From positions 186,001 to 250,000 of the forward strand of contig NW_019173959.1 of NCBI RefSeq assembly GCF_001642475.1: DNA of 64,000 bases, written 5' to 3'. This stretch comes from Fonsecaea monophora (lineage: Eukaryota > Ascomycota > Eurotiomycetes > Chaetothyriales > Herpotrichiellaceae). Below are positions 21,677 to 31,734 of this stretch, in pieces. Under the pieces are notes generated by a model, which worked only from the letters and a program-made list of their open reading frames with translations, was not told the origin of the DNA and searched no databases. The translations under genes were made by a program, and so were the position numbers. The stretch's first letter is position 1. Each line of letters begins with the position of its first letter.

Positions 21677-23608
21677 CTAGACTACCCGTATATCCATCGT
21701 GGGTTCTGCTACACGCTGAAATTGTCGAGTCCAGTGGTGGTTCGCGGCGAGCAGTCCAAGCCGTTCATACACCAGAACACCGTCCGAAAGAAGTTCCCGC
21801 AAAACCATGAACGTTTGTTGGTGGACAATTCTGCCCCAGTAGAGCACAACAACTTTCTCGACGGCCGCAGCTTGCTGTGGTGTCATCACATAGTCAGGCA
21901 AGAAGACTGGTGACTCAAAGTGAAGTTCCGAGTGCGTCAGTTTCATCTGTGGCCGGCTTCTTTTTGGCACAACCGCATCAACCTTCATGGTTAGAGCCTT
22001 GCCGTTAAGCATAAGATAGCCTGATTTGATCTTGCCCGTACCGTCCGGTTTTGATGCTGAGACCGCGGCATCAGTGATGACGACATCGATGGTCGACCAC
22101 TCAGCGCCGTAATCCATACGATTTTGACCATACTCGACCCTGCCGAACACGGACAACCATGACCAGCTGGGTGCAATATACTCCCTGGGTCTGCGGAACG
22201 TATTGGACAGCGACCAGACGAGCTGGTATGCCAGTTTGTCCGACCACAGGCCTGCGAGGTATTTGCCTCCTCGGCCTGACTCCACCACTTCCTGGGCGAT
22301 CCCAGATAATGCGATTGCTCGGTCGGAGTCGTGAGTTAGGTCTAGGGAAGAATAACGCTCAGTGACTCTCATCCAGGCAAAGGGCAAAGGATCCCCATTT
22401 TCGGTCAGCGAACGATGGTGAGCGTCTTTGAACCGGGCAATGACATTGGTTCCGCCGCATAAGCAGTCCGCACAAGCTTTACATTCCCAGAGAAGTTCGT
22501 CCTTGCCGTAGTAGACGCAACGTGGGGATAAGAGACGTTCTTGGAGCACCCAGCCGCGGCGGAGGAGCGGAGGCGAGGCGGGTGAAGTGGCATAGTTGGC
22601 GCCGAAATCAAGGTGGGTGAAGTGAGGTTGTTGCTGGACTTGGAGGCCTGGATGACCAGGCACATTGTGAGGAGGGTATCGCGTATCCGAACCCGTCGAC
22701 CGGAAACAGCCGCCACTGGAGTTGTTCGAGTCCATTGCTGCAATGTTGAGATAAGATTGCCCATAGATGGTGCACATCTTCTGTGACTGGTCGTTCCAAT
22801 CCGTTGCGTTGCGTTGAATGATGCACAAAGAGTCAATCCACAAGTATTCGATGCCGAGGACTCGGCAGATTTCTATAGCATCCCGGGCAGTCTTTGGTAT
22901 TTGAGACCAAGCGATGTCCTTGGTGAGGGATTCGAGGTTCGTCAATTCCAAGATGAAGCTCTCATCAAAGTTCCCCCAGCGGTGGGACAGGGTCGCATAC
23001 CGGGCTTTTTCGTTCTCCTGGCTGAGGTATAGGTGCACTCGGTCGGGATGAAGCCTCAGAACGCGTTTTGGCAAGCTGGGAGGCTCAGGCGCCGAACACT
23101 GATGGAGATTATTGCATCCGTCCAGCCACTGCTTCAGAAAACGGTAGCTCTCAGCAGAATCTGTCCTGTCTATTGGTGCACATTTCAGCTTCCTCAAGGC
23201 CATACATGACTTTGGCTCAGGGGCGTTTGGGTGGACGAATAAGTTGAAATGCCTCCAAAGCTGGGAGCTGGAGCCGTAAGTATTGCCTGTTCTGATCACC
23301 ACTCGGCCAGGTCTTTCGCCCGTGCGCATCAACTCAATCGGAATGCTCTCCTCTGCTATCGAAGCATTTTTGCCTGGAGTTATGGTGTTCCGCCATACGT
23401 TTTTCACCGGCTCCACGGAGAGTGCGCTACAGATCGCAGAGCAGACGGAACAACCCCGTTGGGCATTTTGGAGAAACTCGGACAGCTTGAAGTTGTTGCC
23501 TGGTTTGTTTGAGTGCTGGTTTTGAGGACATGTTGCAGGGTTGCAATCCTCATGGAGAGAACGACAGGTGCAAGGTATATCACTAGCAGACTGCATTTGG
23601 TGAGGCAT
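21677..23608 (-). CDS. HET-domain protein (heterokaryon incompatibility family)
   Basis: Intronless gene of 643 residues. The HET domain begins near residue 204 with YATLSHRWG and continues with IPKTARDAIEICRVLGIEYL and WIDSLCIIQ (255-265), all diagnostic. A GWVLQERLLSPRCVYYG segment follows near 350-370, also typical, and the C-terminal ~250 residues are variable. The N-terminus is Cys-rich (CTC, CSVC). Many HET proteins trigger cell death after non-self recognition or act in fungal immunity, but most genomic copies have no tested role. No NACHT/WD40 or other partner domain is attached. It is intact with no premature stop. Assignment of the domain is secure; a role in allorecognition is only the family default. 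Confidence 0.92.
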   Translation of the reverse strand: MPHQMQSASDIPCTCRSLHEDCNPATCPQNQHSNKPGNNFKLSEFLQNAQRGCSVCSAICSALSVEPVKNVWRNTITPGKNASIAEESIPIELMRTGERPGRVVIRTGNTYGSSSQLWRHFNLFVHPNAPEPKSCMALRKLKCAPIDRTDSAESYRFLKQWLDGCNNLHQCSAPEPPSLPKRVLRLHPDRVHLYLSQENEKARYATLSHRWGNFDESFILELTNLESLTKDIAWSQIPKTARDAIEICRVLGIEYLWIDSLCIIQRNATDWNDQSQKMCTIYGQSYLNIAAMDSNNSSGGCFRSTGSDTRYPPHNVPGHPGLQVQQQPHFTHLDFGANYATSPASPPLLRRGWVLQERLLSPRCVYYGKDELLWECKACADCLCGGTNVIARFKDAHHRSLTENGDPLPFAWMRVTERYSSLDLTHDSDRAIALSGIAQEVVESGRGGKYLAGLWSDKLAYQLVWSLSNTFRRPREYIAPSWSWLSVFGRVEYGQNRMDYGAEWSTIDVVITDAAVSASKPDGTGKIKSGYLMLNGKALTMKVDAVVPKRSRPQMKLTHSELHFESPVFLPDYVMTPQQAAAVEKVVVLYWGRIVHQQTFMVLRELLSDGVLVYERLGLLAANHHWTRQFQRVAEPTMDIRVV

Positions 23609-24600
23609 GAACGCAGGGGTAAGAGTATTGACTTACAAGGGCAATTGTATGAAGGGATTCAGCGCGCTTTTCAGTCAAGGATGCTTCTCAGAGAGGCCAC
23701 CACTCCAAAGTCCCTGTCGTGCAAATGCTCACTATCTCTCACGCTTTGAGTCAGAGAGATGGCGCAGCGCCTTGTAGGTGCCTAGATGACACAACCCCTT
23801 GATCTCGGCCCCGGGAACTAGCAACGCCGGCCCCCTTGGCGGACCGAGCCAGCTTTTACAGCTTTGGTATTGTGATGGATCAATTCAGCATGTCTTTTGC
23901 TGCCAGGGGCGAATTGCAGAGTACTTTGGGCCCTACTGCTGCCTGAAGAGTGTTGACGGCGATCTTGTCAGGGCAGGGCCTGCACTGGGCTGGGGGCCTT
24001 TGTGTGAGGAGATATTCTCGGTGTAAGGTGAGGGAGAGGGCCAGGGCAGAGAAGGCACATACACAAAAGAGTACCTCGTACCGAACACCTCGTAGAGCTT
24101 CGACAAGGCTGCAAAGGAGCAGGAGATGGAACCCATACATGTCTCCACCATTCGTGACAACACGAAGGAGTCGGAAAGAGTTGACCCGGCCGCGGCGGCC
24201 CCAGATTCCGCTCTCTGGAAACCCTGTTAGTAACGAACACCCCAGCAAAAATGATCAAGCGCAGCCTGATGAAGCTGGCAACGCTTGTTCAACACCGCCC
24301 ACTTGAGGTATTCACCTAGCGAATACGAGGTGAAACGACATAGACTCTCAAAAGCCAGCAGATCAGCGGTCGCATAATCGCTCAACAAATACTCGCGCCA
24401 TTGATGATATCTGGCTCGATCAAGTGAGATGCTCTCCAAATATTACACCCAGCAGTCAGTTATCCCCCTTTAGGTCAAATAGATACCCAAGATGTGAATT
24501 CCTCCACTTCGCCACCTTGCATTCATAGTCCATGTACCAGACACATGCTCCAAAAAGAACAGAGCAAGGGTAACATCCAAGAAAACTCAAATGCTCTCCA
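23609..24600. other. intergenic region upstream of HET gene
   Basis: It contains the HET promoter and the 3' end of the photoreceptor gene. Open frames here lack any family feature and I see no RNA gene. Confidence 0.5.
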
Positions 24601-26647
24601 TCATCCGATCCTCAGGCTGGTCGCGCTGCCCGTGGCACTGCCCAGGCTGCCTCCACCATTTCGATCCTGTTGTCCGCCGTTCATTTCGCCAACACCGTGG
24701 TGGGGCGATCCGACTATCTGGTACGCGCTGTTGGGAGCTGGAGTCCAGCTCCTCTCTGTGGCGGCCACTTGGGGTGGGTGTCGTCCGGCTGCAGTAGGCC
24801 ATCTTTCAATGGTCTTCTCGTCGTCAACCACCACCACCATCCAGACGCCAATCTGACCTGATTGGCCCAGTAGTGGAGTGCAATGAATCCACTTGTTCTT
24901 GCCTTGGTCGTCGCCTTTAGTGACCCAGCGCACTTTGGCGGTCACGCCTCGTCCTTCGGCAAATGCAGTCGTCAATTCCTCACGGACTCGATTCGAACCG
25001 CCGATCTTGTTCAGGAAGGGTGACTGAAGAATTCCAGGTAATCGTTGTGACGGGCTCGCAAAGAGGATTCGCAAAGAAGGATATGGCCGCACAAGGAGAT
25101 ACTGCGTGATCGGTCAATCATGGGCACACACTGGCGGCCTTTGTAGAAACTTACGTGCTGATATATGCCACTCAGTCTCCCATTTATGCTGGCAACTGAT
25201 GGCACCATGGTATCCGGGTCCTTGAGCAACAGCCGAGGTTGATGGTGAGACGACACGCTCTCAATGTCATCCTCAACGATTTCGCGGTGCATCTTCCCTC
25301 CATGACGCTTGATGGTATTCAACTCGCCTTGATTAAGCATCTCGCTCAGTTCCCGTAGCTCGTCGTTCTTCTCGGGGTTAGGCTTCTCGGGCAGTGGTGG
25401 ATCCTCGCCCCGAGCACGCAGGTCCAACAGCTTTCGGAGAGATTCCATTTCTGAGCAGTCCTTGACAAGCCCACTCACGTCGACTTGAGCTCCGATATGA
25501 TATCGAACGATGCCTCTACTGTCAGAAAGAGGAGCCATCATGAACAAATTTACAAATGGAGAGCCGTCCCGTCGACTGCCTCTCGTCAGACACTTCTGAA
25601 TTACACGGGGTGCATACTCACTAATTGAGAAGGACCTCTTGATGTTGCTTGCCTGCTTTGAGGGCTTCTCGGATCCTCCGCAGACTGTGCGGATTGGTCA
25701 TGGGCCCTTGTAAAAACCTGCAATTCCTGCCCAGAACATATGACATGCCGTATTGGGTCGTCCGATTGAATTCTGCTTCGTGTCAGCAACCCACAACGGA
25801 CCATTGCACGGGTATGGGCAGGCGTACCTTCCGAGGCGAATACAATCGGGTTGTCGTGCCTTGAGGGATCCGTCAAACAAAAAACTTCTGCTAACCCATC
25901 TGAGGCTTCCCGGAGTTGCGGCGAGAGCGAACCCGTTATTCTGGCGGTAATGCTGTTACTCACGACTTGAATGTACTGATGTGTGATGAAAGCAGGCAGT
26001 TCCTCCATCGCAAGGATTTCAAAAGCCTTGTGCGCCCTCTCTTCCAATGCCGTATTGATGGTCGGCTTGACCGGTCTTTGTGTAAACTCATAGCCTTCTA
26101 TCGGGTCTAGACCCTCGCAGATGGCGTTGGCATAATTGATGGCCCGCAGTGATTTCAGAGAATCCAGATAGTGCACGAGCATAGGCACCGACTGGGGTCG
26201 GTACATTCCAAGGAAAGACGTGAATTTGAAGAGGTAACTGGGGTCGGCAAAGATGACTTGTAGATGTCCCCTCGAGAAGAGGGCTTGTGTCTGCGTCTCT
26301 AGCGAGAAGATGTCGCCCTGGTCTAGGGGAGGAGGGGCGATAAGGTTGAAGGACGCCGGATCATCTTCGAGAATGGGCGCCAGGTTGTCACCGTCTTCTA
26401 TCTGCGCATTTGCTTGTAAACGAGGCAGCTCTTGTTCCCCACGCCGACCACCATTGACTTGACGTAGTTCATTTTCTTCGAGGGGTTCGCGCAACAGAGC
26501 ATTAGTGGAGTAGGTCACAGGTAGCTCTTTGGCGTCGGAAGCAGCAGTGGGCGCGGTCGAGACTGGACGGTCGGTGGATTCGGGGGCGACGAGGGGGAGA
26601 GAGGTAGAGCCGGGTCTTTCTGCGCTGAGGGAGGAGGTGGCAATCAT
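24601..26647 (-). CDS. RGS-LOV blue-light photoreceptor (BcLOV4 type)
   Basis: Four exons (25828..26647, 25622..25772, 25155..25575, 24601..25101) give 630 residues. After a disordered acidic N-terminus, residues ~120-230 form an RGS-like helical domain (FADPSYLFKFTSFLGMYRP, SVPMLVHYLDSLKSLRAINY). A LOV domain follows at ~247-365: FCLTDPSRHDNPIVFAS, then GRNCRFLQGP with the flavin-adduct Cys291, RIREALKAGKQHQEVLLNY, RDGSPFVNLFMMAPL and YHIGAQVDV. The C-terminus has a second PAS-like part (LLVRPYPSLRILFASP) and a Gly/Ser tail. Known RGS-LOV proteins such as BcLOV4 bind FMN and move to the plasma membrane in blue light. The third exon starts after a 46-nt intron whose acceptor is fixed by the LLNY-RRDGSPF junction. 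The first in-frame ATG is 26647; only a TTG lies upstream. All key flavin-loop residues are present, so light sensing is likely. Confidence 0.88.
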
Positions 26648-27879
26648 ATCCAACTTGGCGATCAATGGGGGACAGTGGAATCACCAAGATTGATTGCTCT
26701 GGGTCTTTCTGAGACCGTGGACGAGACGAAAGGAGGGCCTGATCGATGGAGCAGGGAGAAATCGCGGGTTTAAGTGATTTCTGACTGGCATCGGCTGGGG
26801 AAAAAAAGGCTCGGCCACACTTGTTGTTTTGTAGTTGGGACTTCGAGGGTGAAACAGATTGCGGTGAACGACTTAGACGTGACAAAGATCGCGAGGCATA
26901 GGGCAAATCATGCTCGTACTGGTGGTTTCTTGGGGATCGCCTGCACTGGCGTCCGGCTAAGCCGCTGTGCGAAGAGGAGATAGCGAAACCACAGACGTCA
27001 ATATGTGGTGGAGGGAAGATCGAATCGAGCATGGGCGTCCCTCAGTTGGGATCTTCTCATGCAGGTACGGAGCGATGATCTTCCACTGGGGCCGCATTGG
27101 CACCACAACGGCACCAGCGCCAGTATAACACCAGCATCAGCATCAGGACCACAGCGGGCCTGAAACATCTATCGAGGAGCTCCAAATTATGGGGAAAAGG
27201 GTTTCCTGGTGTGTCTCTGAGTGCCAGCTGCTGGTCCTAGCGTTCTTCTGACTTGCCCAATTCCCCGTCGATGCCAACCGCAGACTACGAGTACGACGAC
27301 TACCTTGCACGAATACGAGGACCCAGTACCTCCAGAGATCCACGCCATGTTCGCGCTATGCTCCCGCCATCCGTGTCCAAGCAGTGTGCTGTTCTCTGTC
27401 CATAGTGGTGCGTCCAGCCGCAACAACAGCGTCGATGGTAAGGACTCCTTTATTGCGTTGTTCACCTGCAGCAGCCTCGTCTCACATTTCCAGGCTTTAA
27501 TTTTACCACTTGCCCCCCAGGGTCAATGGTGTGCGCTTGTCGGTGAATCCCCGAATCCCCGGATGACAGGATCAATAAACTCTGGCCAATCCATCGTGCA
27601 GATCCCCGATTTGTGCCTCCACAATCATAACCACAACCACAACCACCGCGCTTCGACCTTTAAGATATCTCAGGGAAACCTATCTTTCTCAGTGGGGGAG
27701 GCTGTGAGACGGGCTAAAGGAAATCAGCCTTACACCATAACTATCAGATCTCTGAGAACACACGTGCGATCTCATTGGATGTCCCGACACAATAACAATT
27801 TGCTTCTCACTAACTGCTGATCTTTTGGCTGATGAGCAAAGTCAGCCTTGGGGAACATCTTTATACTCTGCACTAGAAA
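26648..27879. other. divergent intergenic region between photoreceptor and small kinase-like gene
   Basis: The flanking genes are transcribed outward, so both promoters should be here. An ACAACC-type repeat lies at about 27625-27648. I recognise no gene. Confidence 0.5.
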
Positions 27880-28743
27880 ATGGCAGAAGCCGCTCCAGTT
27901 CTTCCATGCTACATCGACAAGGTTGTTGAGTTTCCGGATGGAACTGCTTTTGAGCTGCTGAAACCCTTGGCGACTTATCGCTCTTGTCACGATGGCACCC
28001 CCGCAGAGGCGCGCATAGTCCTTACATGTCGCCCCTGCAGCGGAGACTGTTCGCCAGTGGACGAATATGTCATGAAGATCAAGATCCAGTATGTCTTCAA
28101 GTCGTACCGAACCGGTTGACACCATAAGGCTGACTTGAGACATCGAGAATACCGGGGGGAGAACGACGACCCAGTAACAGCCCTGAACTTGGGCCTAGTA
28201 CTACGACAGCACATGAACTCCAAGCGCTGGAAAAGTTCCGAGATACTGACAGCGCATGTACGCCGGTGCTGGTCAACTTCAAGAAGGCGGTCCAGCCTGC
28301 CGAGGGACAATTGCCGGGGGGGTATCTCACGTTCCTCGTCATGACAAAGATGCCCGGCGATTCACTCTTTAACATGTACTACTGGGGAATGACGACCGAA
28401 GAACGACATGACATTACCCAGAAGTTCCTCGTTGCTCTTAGGTAGGTTATGTATCCCCAATGCACACAGGGGTCACCACACCTATTGCATCCTAGATGTG
28501 GTCCCCACCATGCTGACGGTCGACAGGTGGATCTACGCTCAAGGCATTGAACCCGTAGACTGCGGACTGCGGAACATTCTATGGGACCCAGAGACGAAGA
28601 AATGCAGCATCATCGACTTCGAGCTCTGGCGTGAAACCGAGACATCGGTGGGTGATGAAACAAAAGAACTACAGAGATGGGGCCTTGCTCGCCAGCCCGC
28701 TGCTAAGAACCACTGGGAGGCTTGGAATCAGATGTTTCGATAG
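27880..28743 (+). CDS. small protein-kinase-fold protein
   Basis: Three exons (27880..28088, 28148..28441, 28527..28743) give 239 residues. Kinase-like landmarks are present in order: VMKIKIQ (N-lobe Lys at 66 or 68), ELQALEKF (candidate alphaC Glu), VMTKMPGDSLF (hinge-like), DCGLRNILWD (catalytic-loop Asp179 and Asn184) and IIDFE (metal Asp198). The glycine-rich loop is short or absent, and the whole protein is smaller than a true kinase. This compact form is common in fungal genomes as a phosphotransferase-like family of unknown substrate. The acceptor at 28147 was chosen over an AG at 28139 because only it keeps the frame into the conserved ELQALEKF. It is divergent from the photoreceptor gene. 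Activity cannot be judged from sequence. Confidence 0.75.
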
Positions 28744-29889
28744 ACGGGGTTTTTGTTCCAGACAAGTTTGGCTCTACGACAGAATTTGGGAGATTTAAGA
28801 CAATACATGGCTGTGGTTTGGGTTATGAGACAGGACAGACACGATAAGATGAGCGGGACCAGCTTGATGACAAGCAGATCACAGGGTCGGAACAGATCAC
28901 CGAGGAACATTTGCGCTGCGGTCGAAACTAGGTGGTTACAACCCAATACCTATGTCCGTGGCAGATTCATTTCACCTGACTTGTTCGCCATTTCCATGTC
29001 GTTCCTCGAAAACTCCGGAAGCTCATGATCCCCAGGAAGTTCCAGCTCCGGAAACTATACATACTGTGGCCTAATGTCGGCAACTTGCCAACACTTAGTC
29101 AAAGAAATCCAATTTCATTGGCGTAAAGTGTGAAGCCTGATGAACGCCCGACACGGAGAGGCCAGTTCGACCAACAAGAATCAGGGGCAATTCTGTAGAG
29201 ACTGCGCCCGCTTTCTCTTCTTTGTGAGCCCCTTTCGCCTGCCCGCATACGATGTCGGGTTCAGTTTGTCGCCACTCGTCAGGCTCTTGTTCCCTTGGGA
29301 GGGACTGCTGGTTCTCACAGTAGGCAGTTCCGTAGGGTTGAGCTTCTCCACAATATGTGGCATGACATCGCAGACGAAGTTTGTCAGCCCCAGCAGGTGC
29401 CGGCCACGGAGCAGACTGAGCCAGTTTCCAAAAGCCCAGGGTGGAAGTGGGAGGGCCGTGGCAAAGAACTCGTAGGCTGTGTGCTGGAATCTCTTCTCAG
29501 CATCGATGCGACGTGACCGCAAATTTCGCAACTCTCGCATCAGGAATCATCATTGATGTCGTAGACCTCGTCTGGGGTGATGCTTGGGAGGTTGCCCTGA
29601 GCCATGGCTTGAGATGGTGGAGTCAGCGGGTGTTGGATGTTCGCCATGCGGAACTGACTGGGCAAGATGTGAAGCTAAACAATGAAGCAAAGACCGGGCG
29701 TGTTTTGTTTCTATAATTGGTGACGTCATGGCCCATGTCACCGCCACCACCACCACCACCGCGTCGAGGGTGGCAGTGCGCGACAATGAACAATGGACAA
29801 TGACAATTCCGTAAACAAGACACAAACATTTACATTTGCCCTTTGAGTGCCTACTCGTCGTGGTCTGTTGTGGTGCTCCACTAACTACG
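28744..29889. other. intergenic region
   Basis: It separates two plus-strand genes. A CCACCA microsatellite lies at about 29738-29762. No gene is supported on either strand. Confidence 0.5.
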
Positions 29890-31059
29890 ATGGGTCCCGG
29901 AATTGACATTGACCTGGAGGCTACGCGCCTTGCAAACATGCAGGAGAAGCAGAAACTGCTCGAGTCGCTCAACCTGCTGCCCTCGAAGGGAAGGACGGGA
30001 CAAAAGCGTGCAGCGGCGGCAGGAGAGGCAAGGATGCCACCGGCAAAGAGGCAGAGAGGAGCCGCCAGTCCCAATCCCAACCCGAGCCCGGGACTCCTGA
30101 GGACGGCGCCCAGGGCTTCTGCGCGCATCGCGGCCGCGGCGGCGGGAGGCCGTTTGTCTTACCGCGAGGATGAGAACACCAACGGCGCTGTCGCCGACAG
30201 AAATACTGCCGTGGGAGACGATGATGACCATGGGAATGGCTCATGGCGACGATCGAAGAGTAGACGAGGCGCTCGTAGCGCCCGGCGCTCTGGTCATCAT
30301 GACCATCTTCAAAGGGCTCCCCTTGCCGCCAACTCGTCTCCTTCAACCTTGAACCCCCTCTCGTCGTCTCTATCTCTACCCACCACCCTCCCCTCTCTAC
30401 TACAGCACTACAACTCCTGGACTCCGTCGTCACCTCTTCCAACGCAGGACCCTGAAACAGACAACTACCACTTCGTCTCACACCCTGCCTTCCGACCCAA
30501 CAAATCCCCGCTGTCCATCCTCCTTGAAGGCGCCTTCGGGGGCAGTTTCTTCTCTCCCTGGCTTAGCCGCACGCTAGGCGTGACCCTCGTGGACGACCAC
30601 CTGTCGACGCTGCCGGGACCGTGGCTCGCGCAGCTGCAGCCCGCGCAGAAATACCTCACCTCTCCGAGCTACGACGCCGAGCTGAACCGCCACGGCCGTG
30701 CGTGCGGGCAGACGCTCGCGCAGTGGGAAGACGCCGGGTGGATCAATTTCCGGCACGACGCGCGCGGCTGGTTCGAGTGGTACATCCGGTTCTGGCTCGG
30801 GCGGCGGCTCGACGACGGCGAGGACGAGAGGCAGGTCGGTCGGTGGTTGAGGTGTGTCGGCCCCAAGGGCAGGTGGAAGAGGATGCTGCTGAAGAAGTAC
30901 GTCGAGATGGGCGTGCGCAGTGTCTTTGACGACGATGACGAGGATAGTGACGTCCAACATGAACGCAGAGTCAGTCCGGTCATACACCAGACTTGTCTAC
31001 AGTGGGGATATCAAGTCACACAAGCGGATTTGGACGACGCATGGGGAGAGACGAGGTGA
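29890..31059 (+). CDS. conserved fungal protein of unknown function, basic N-terminus
   Basis: Intronless gene of 389 residues. The N-terminus (IDLEATRLANMQEKQKLLES) is a short amphipathic helix followed by basic, probably nuclear-targeting stretches (PPAKRQRG, RRSKSRRG) and a low-complexity Ser/Pro linker. The C-terminal ~120 residues hold a Trp-rich module found in many ascomycete and basidiomycete proteins: WFEWYIRFWLGRR, WLRCVGPKGRWKRMLLKKYV, and SPVIHQTCLQWGYQV. The frame continues upstream from an alternative codon at 29836, but the ATG at 29890 fits the conserved start. The module's function is not known to me. A nuclear or nucleic-acid role is suggested only by the basic stretches. 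Confidence 0.75.
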   Translation: MGPGIDIDLEATRLANMQEKQKLLESLNLLPSKGRTGQKRAAAAGEARMPPAKRQRGAASPNPNPSPGLLRTAPRASARIAAAAAGGRLSYREDENTNGAVADRNTAVGDDDDHGNGSWRRSKSRRGARSARRSGHHDHLQRAPLAANSSPSTLNPLSSSLSLPTTLPSLLQHYNSWTPSSPLPTQDPETDNYHFVSHPAFRPNKSPLSILLEGAFGGSFFSPWLSRTLGVTLVDDHLSTLPGPWLAQLQPAQKYLTSPSYDAELNRHGRACGQTLAQWEDAGWINFRHDARGWFEWYIRFWLGRRLDDGEDERQVGRWLRCVGPKGRWKRMLLKKYVEMGVRSVFDDDDEDSDVQHERRVSPVIHQTCLQWGYQVTQADLDDAWGETR

Positions 31060-31734
31060 GCTGCAGCTGGACCTGGATGAACTCTATCGCTGGATAGTCC
31101 CTCGAATCCATTCTAAGACTACCTCTCACCAAATCATGACCCTTCCTTCCCTTTGAGACGAATCTAGAAATTGAGAAAATCAAATTTATGATTTTTGGCA
31201 TTGCTTTTCGCTACATGTATTCCGAGAAAACGCACGCACGCACGCACGCGAGGAGGATGCTTTCCTGCTCACGCCTTTCCTGCCGAAAAAAAGAACAACT
31301 ATCCTGGATGCATGTGTAGCGGAGACCTCACATAGTCACAATTGACCCGCTCTGTCTCTCTCGCCTCGCCCAAGGGTATCGATATCGAAAAATCGTAAAT
31401 ACACAAACAACGCCCGCGATGATTAACTCGTAGGTATGTAGTTGAATCCCACACGTCGCCTCGCCTCGCCTTGCCTTGCCTACAAGGTACAAGGCACCCA
31501 AAGGGACCAAGGGTCATGCACGGTCTTTTTGTGGGGGTGAAAACAAAAATGAGATTCGTGGTCATTATTATATCCCTCCTCTTCCTTGGAAGAAATCCCA
31601 TCCCATATGCATGTGATGCGACGCCTGCCTTCGCTTTTGGCTGGCCATATTATCAAGTGACGTAGTTGTAAGCCGGAGATGTGGCTGTAAGGTCTGGTGG
31701 TTGTCTATGGTAGATGTAAGAAAATCGTCAGGTT
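31060..31734. other. intergenic region between convergent genes
   Basis: Two genes end here tail to tail. A CGCA repeat of five units lies at 31231-31250. I see no other structure. Confidence 0.5.

Noticed and set aside
25596..25621. 26-nt intron in the LOV gene
   Set aside because: Too short for splicing and it creates an in-frame TAA; the acceptor 20 nt later restores the LOV motif.
28089..28139. Earlier acceptor for the first intron of the small kinase-like gene
   Set aside because: It shifts the frame to a stop at 28344 and loses ELQALEKF; the AG at 28146-28147 keeps the conserved frame.
29550..30481. Antisense frames opposite the protein at 29890
   Set aside because: Shadows of a biased coding sequence; no conserved motif in these frames.
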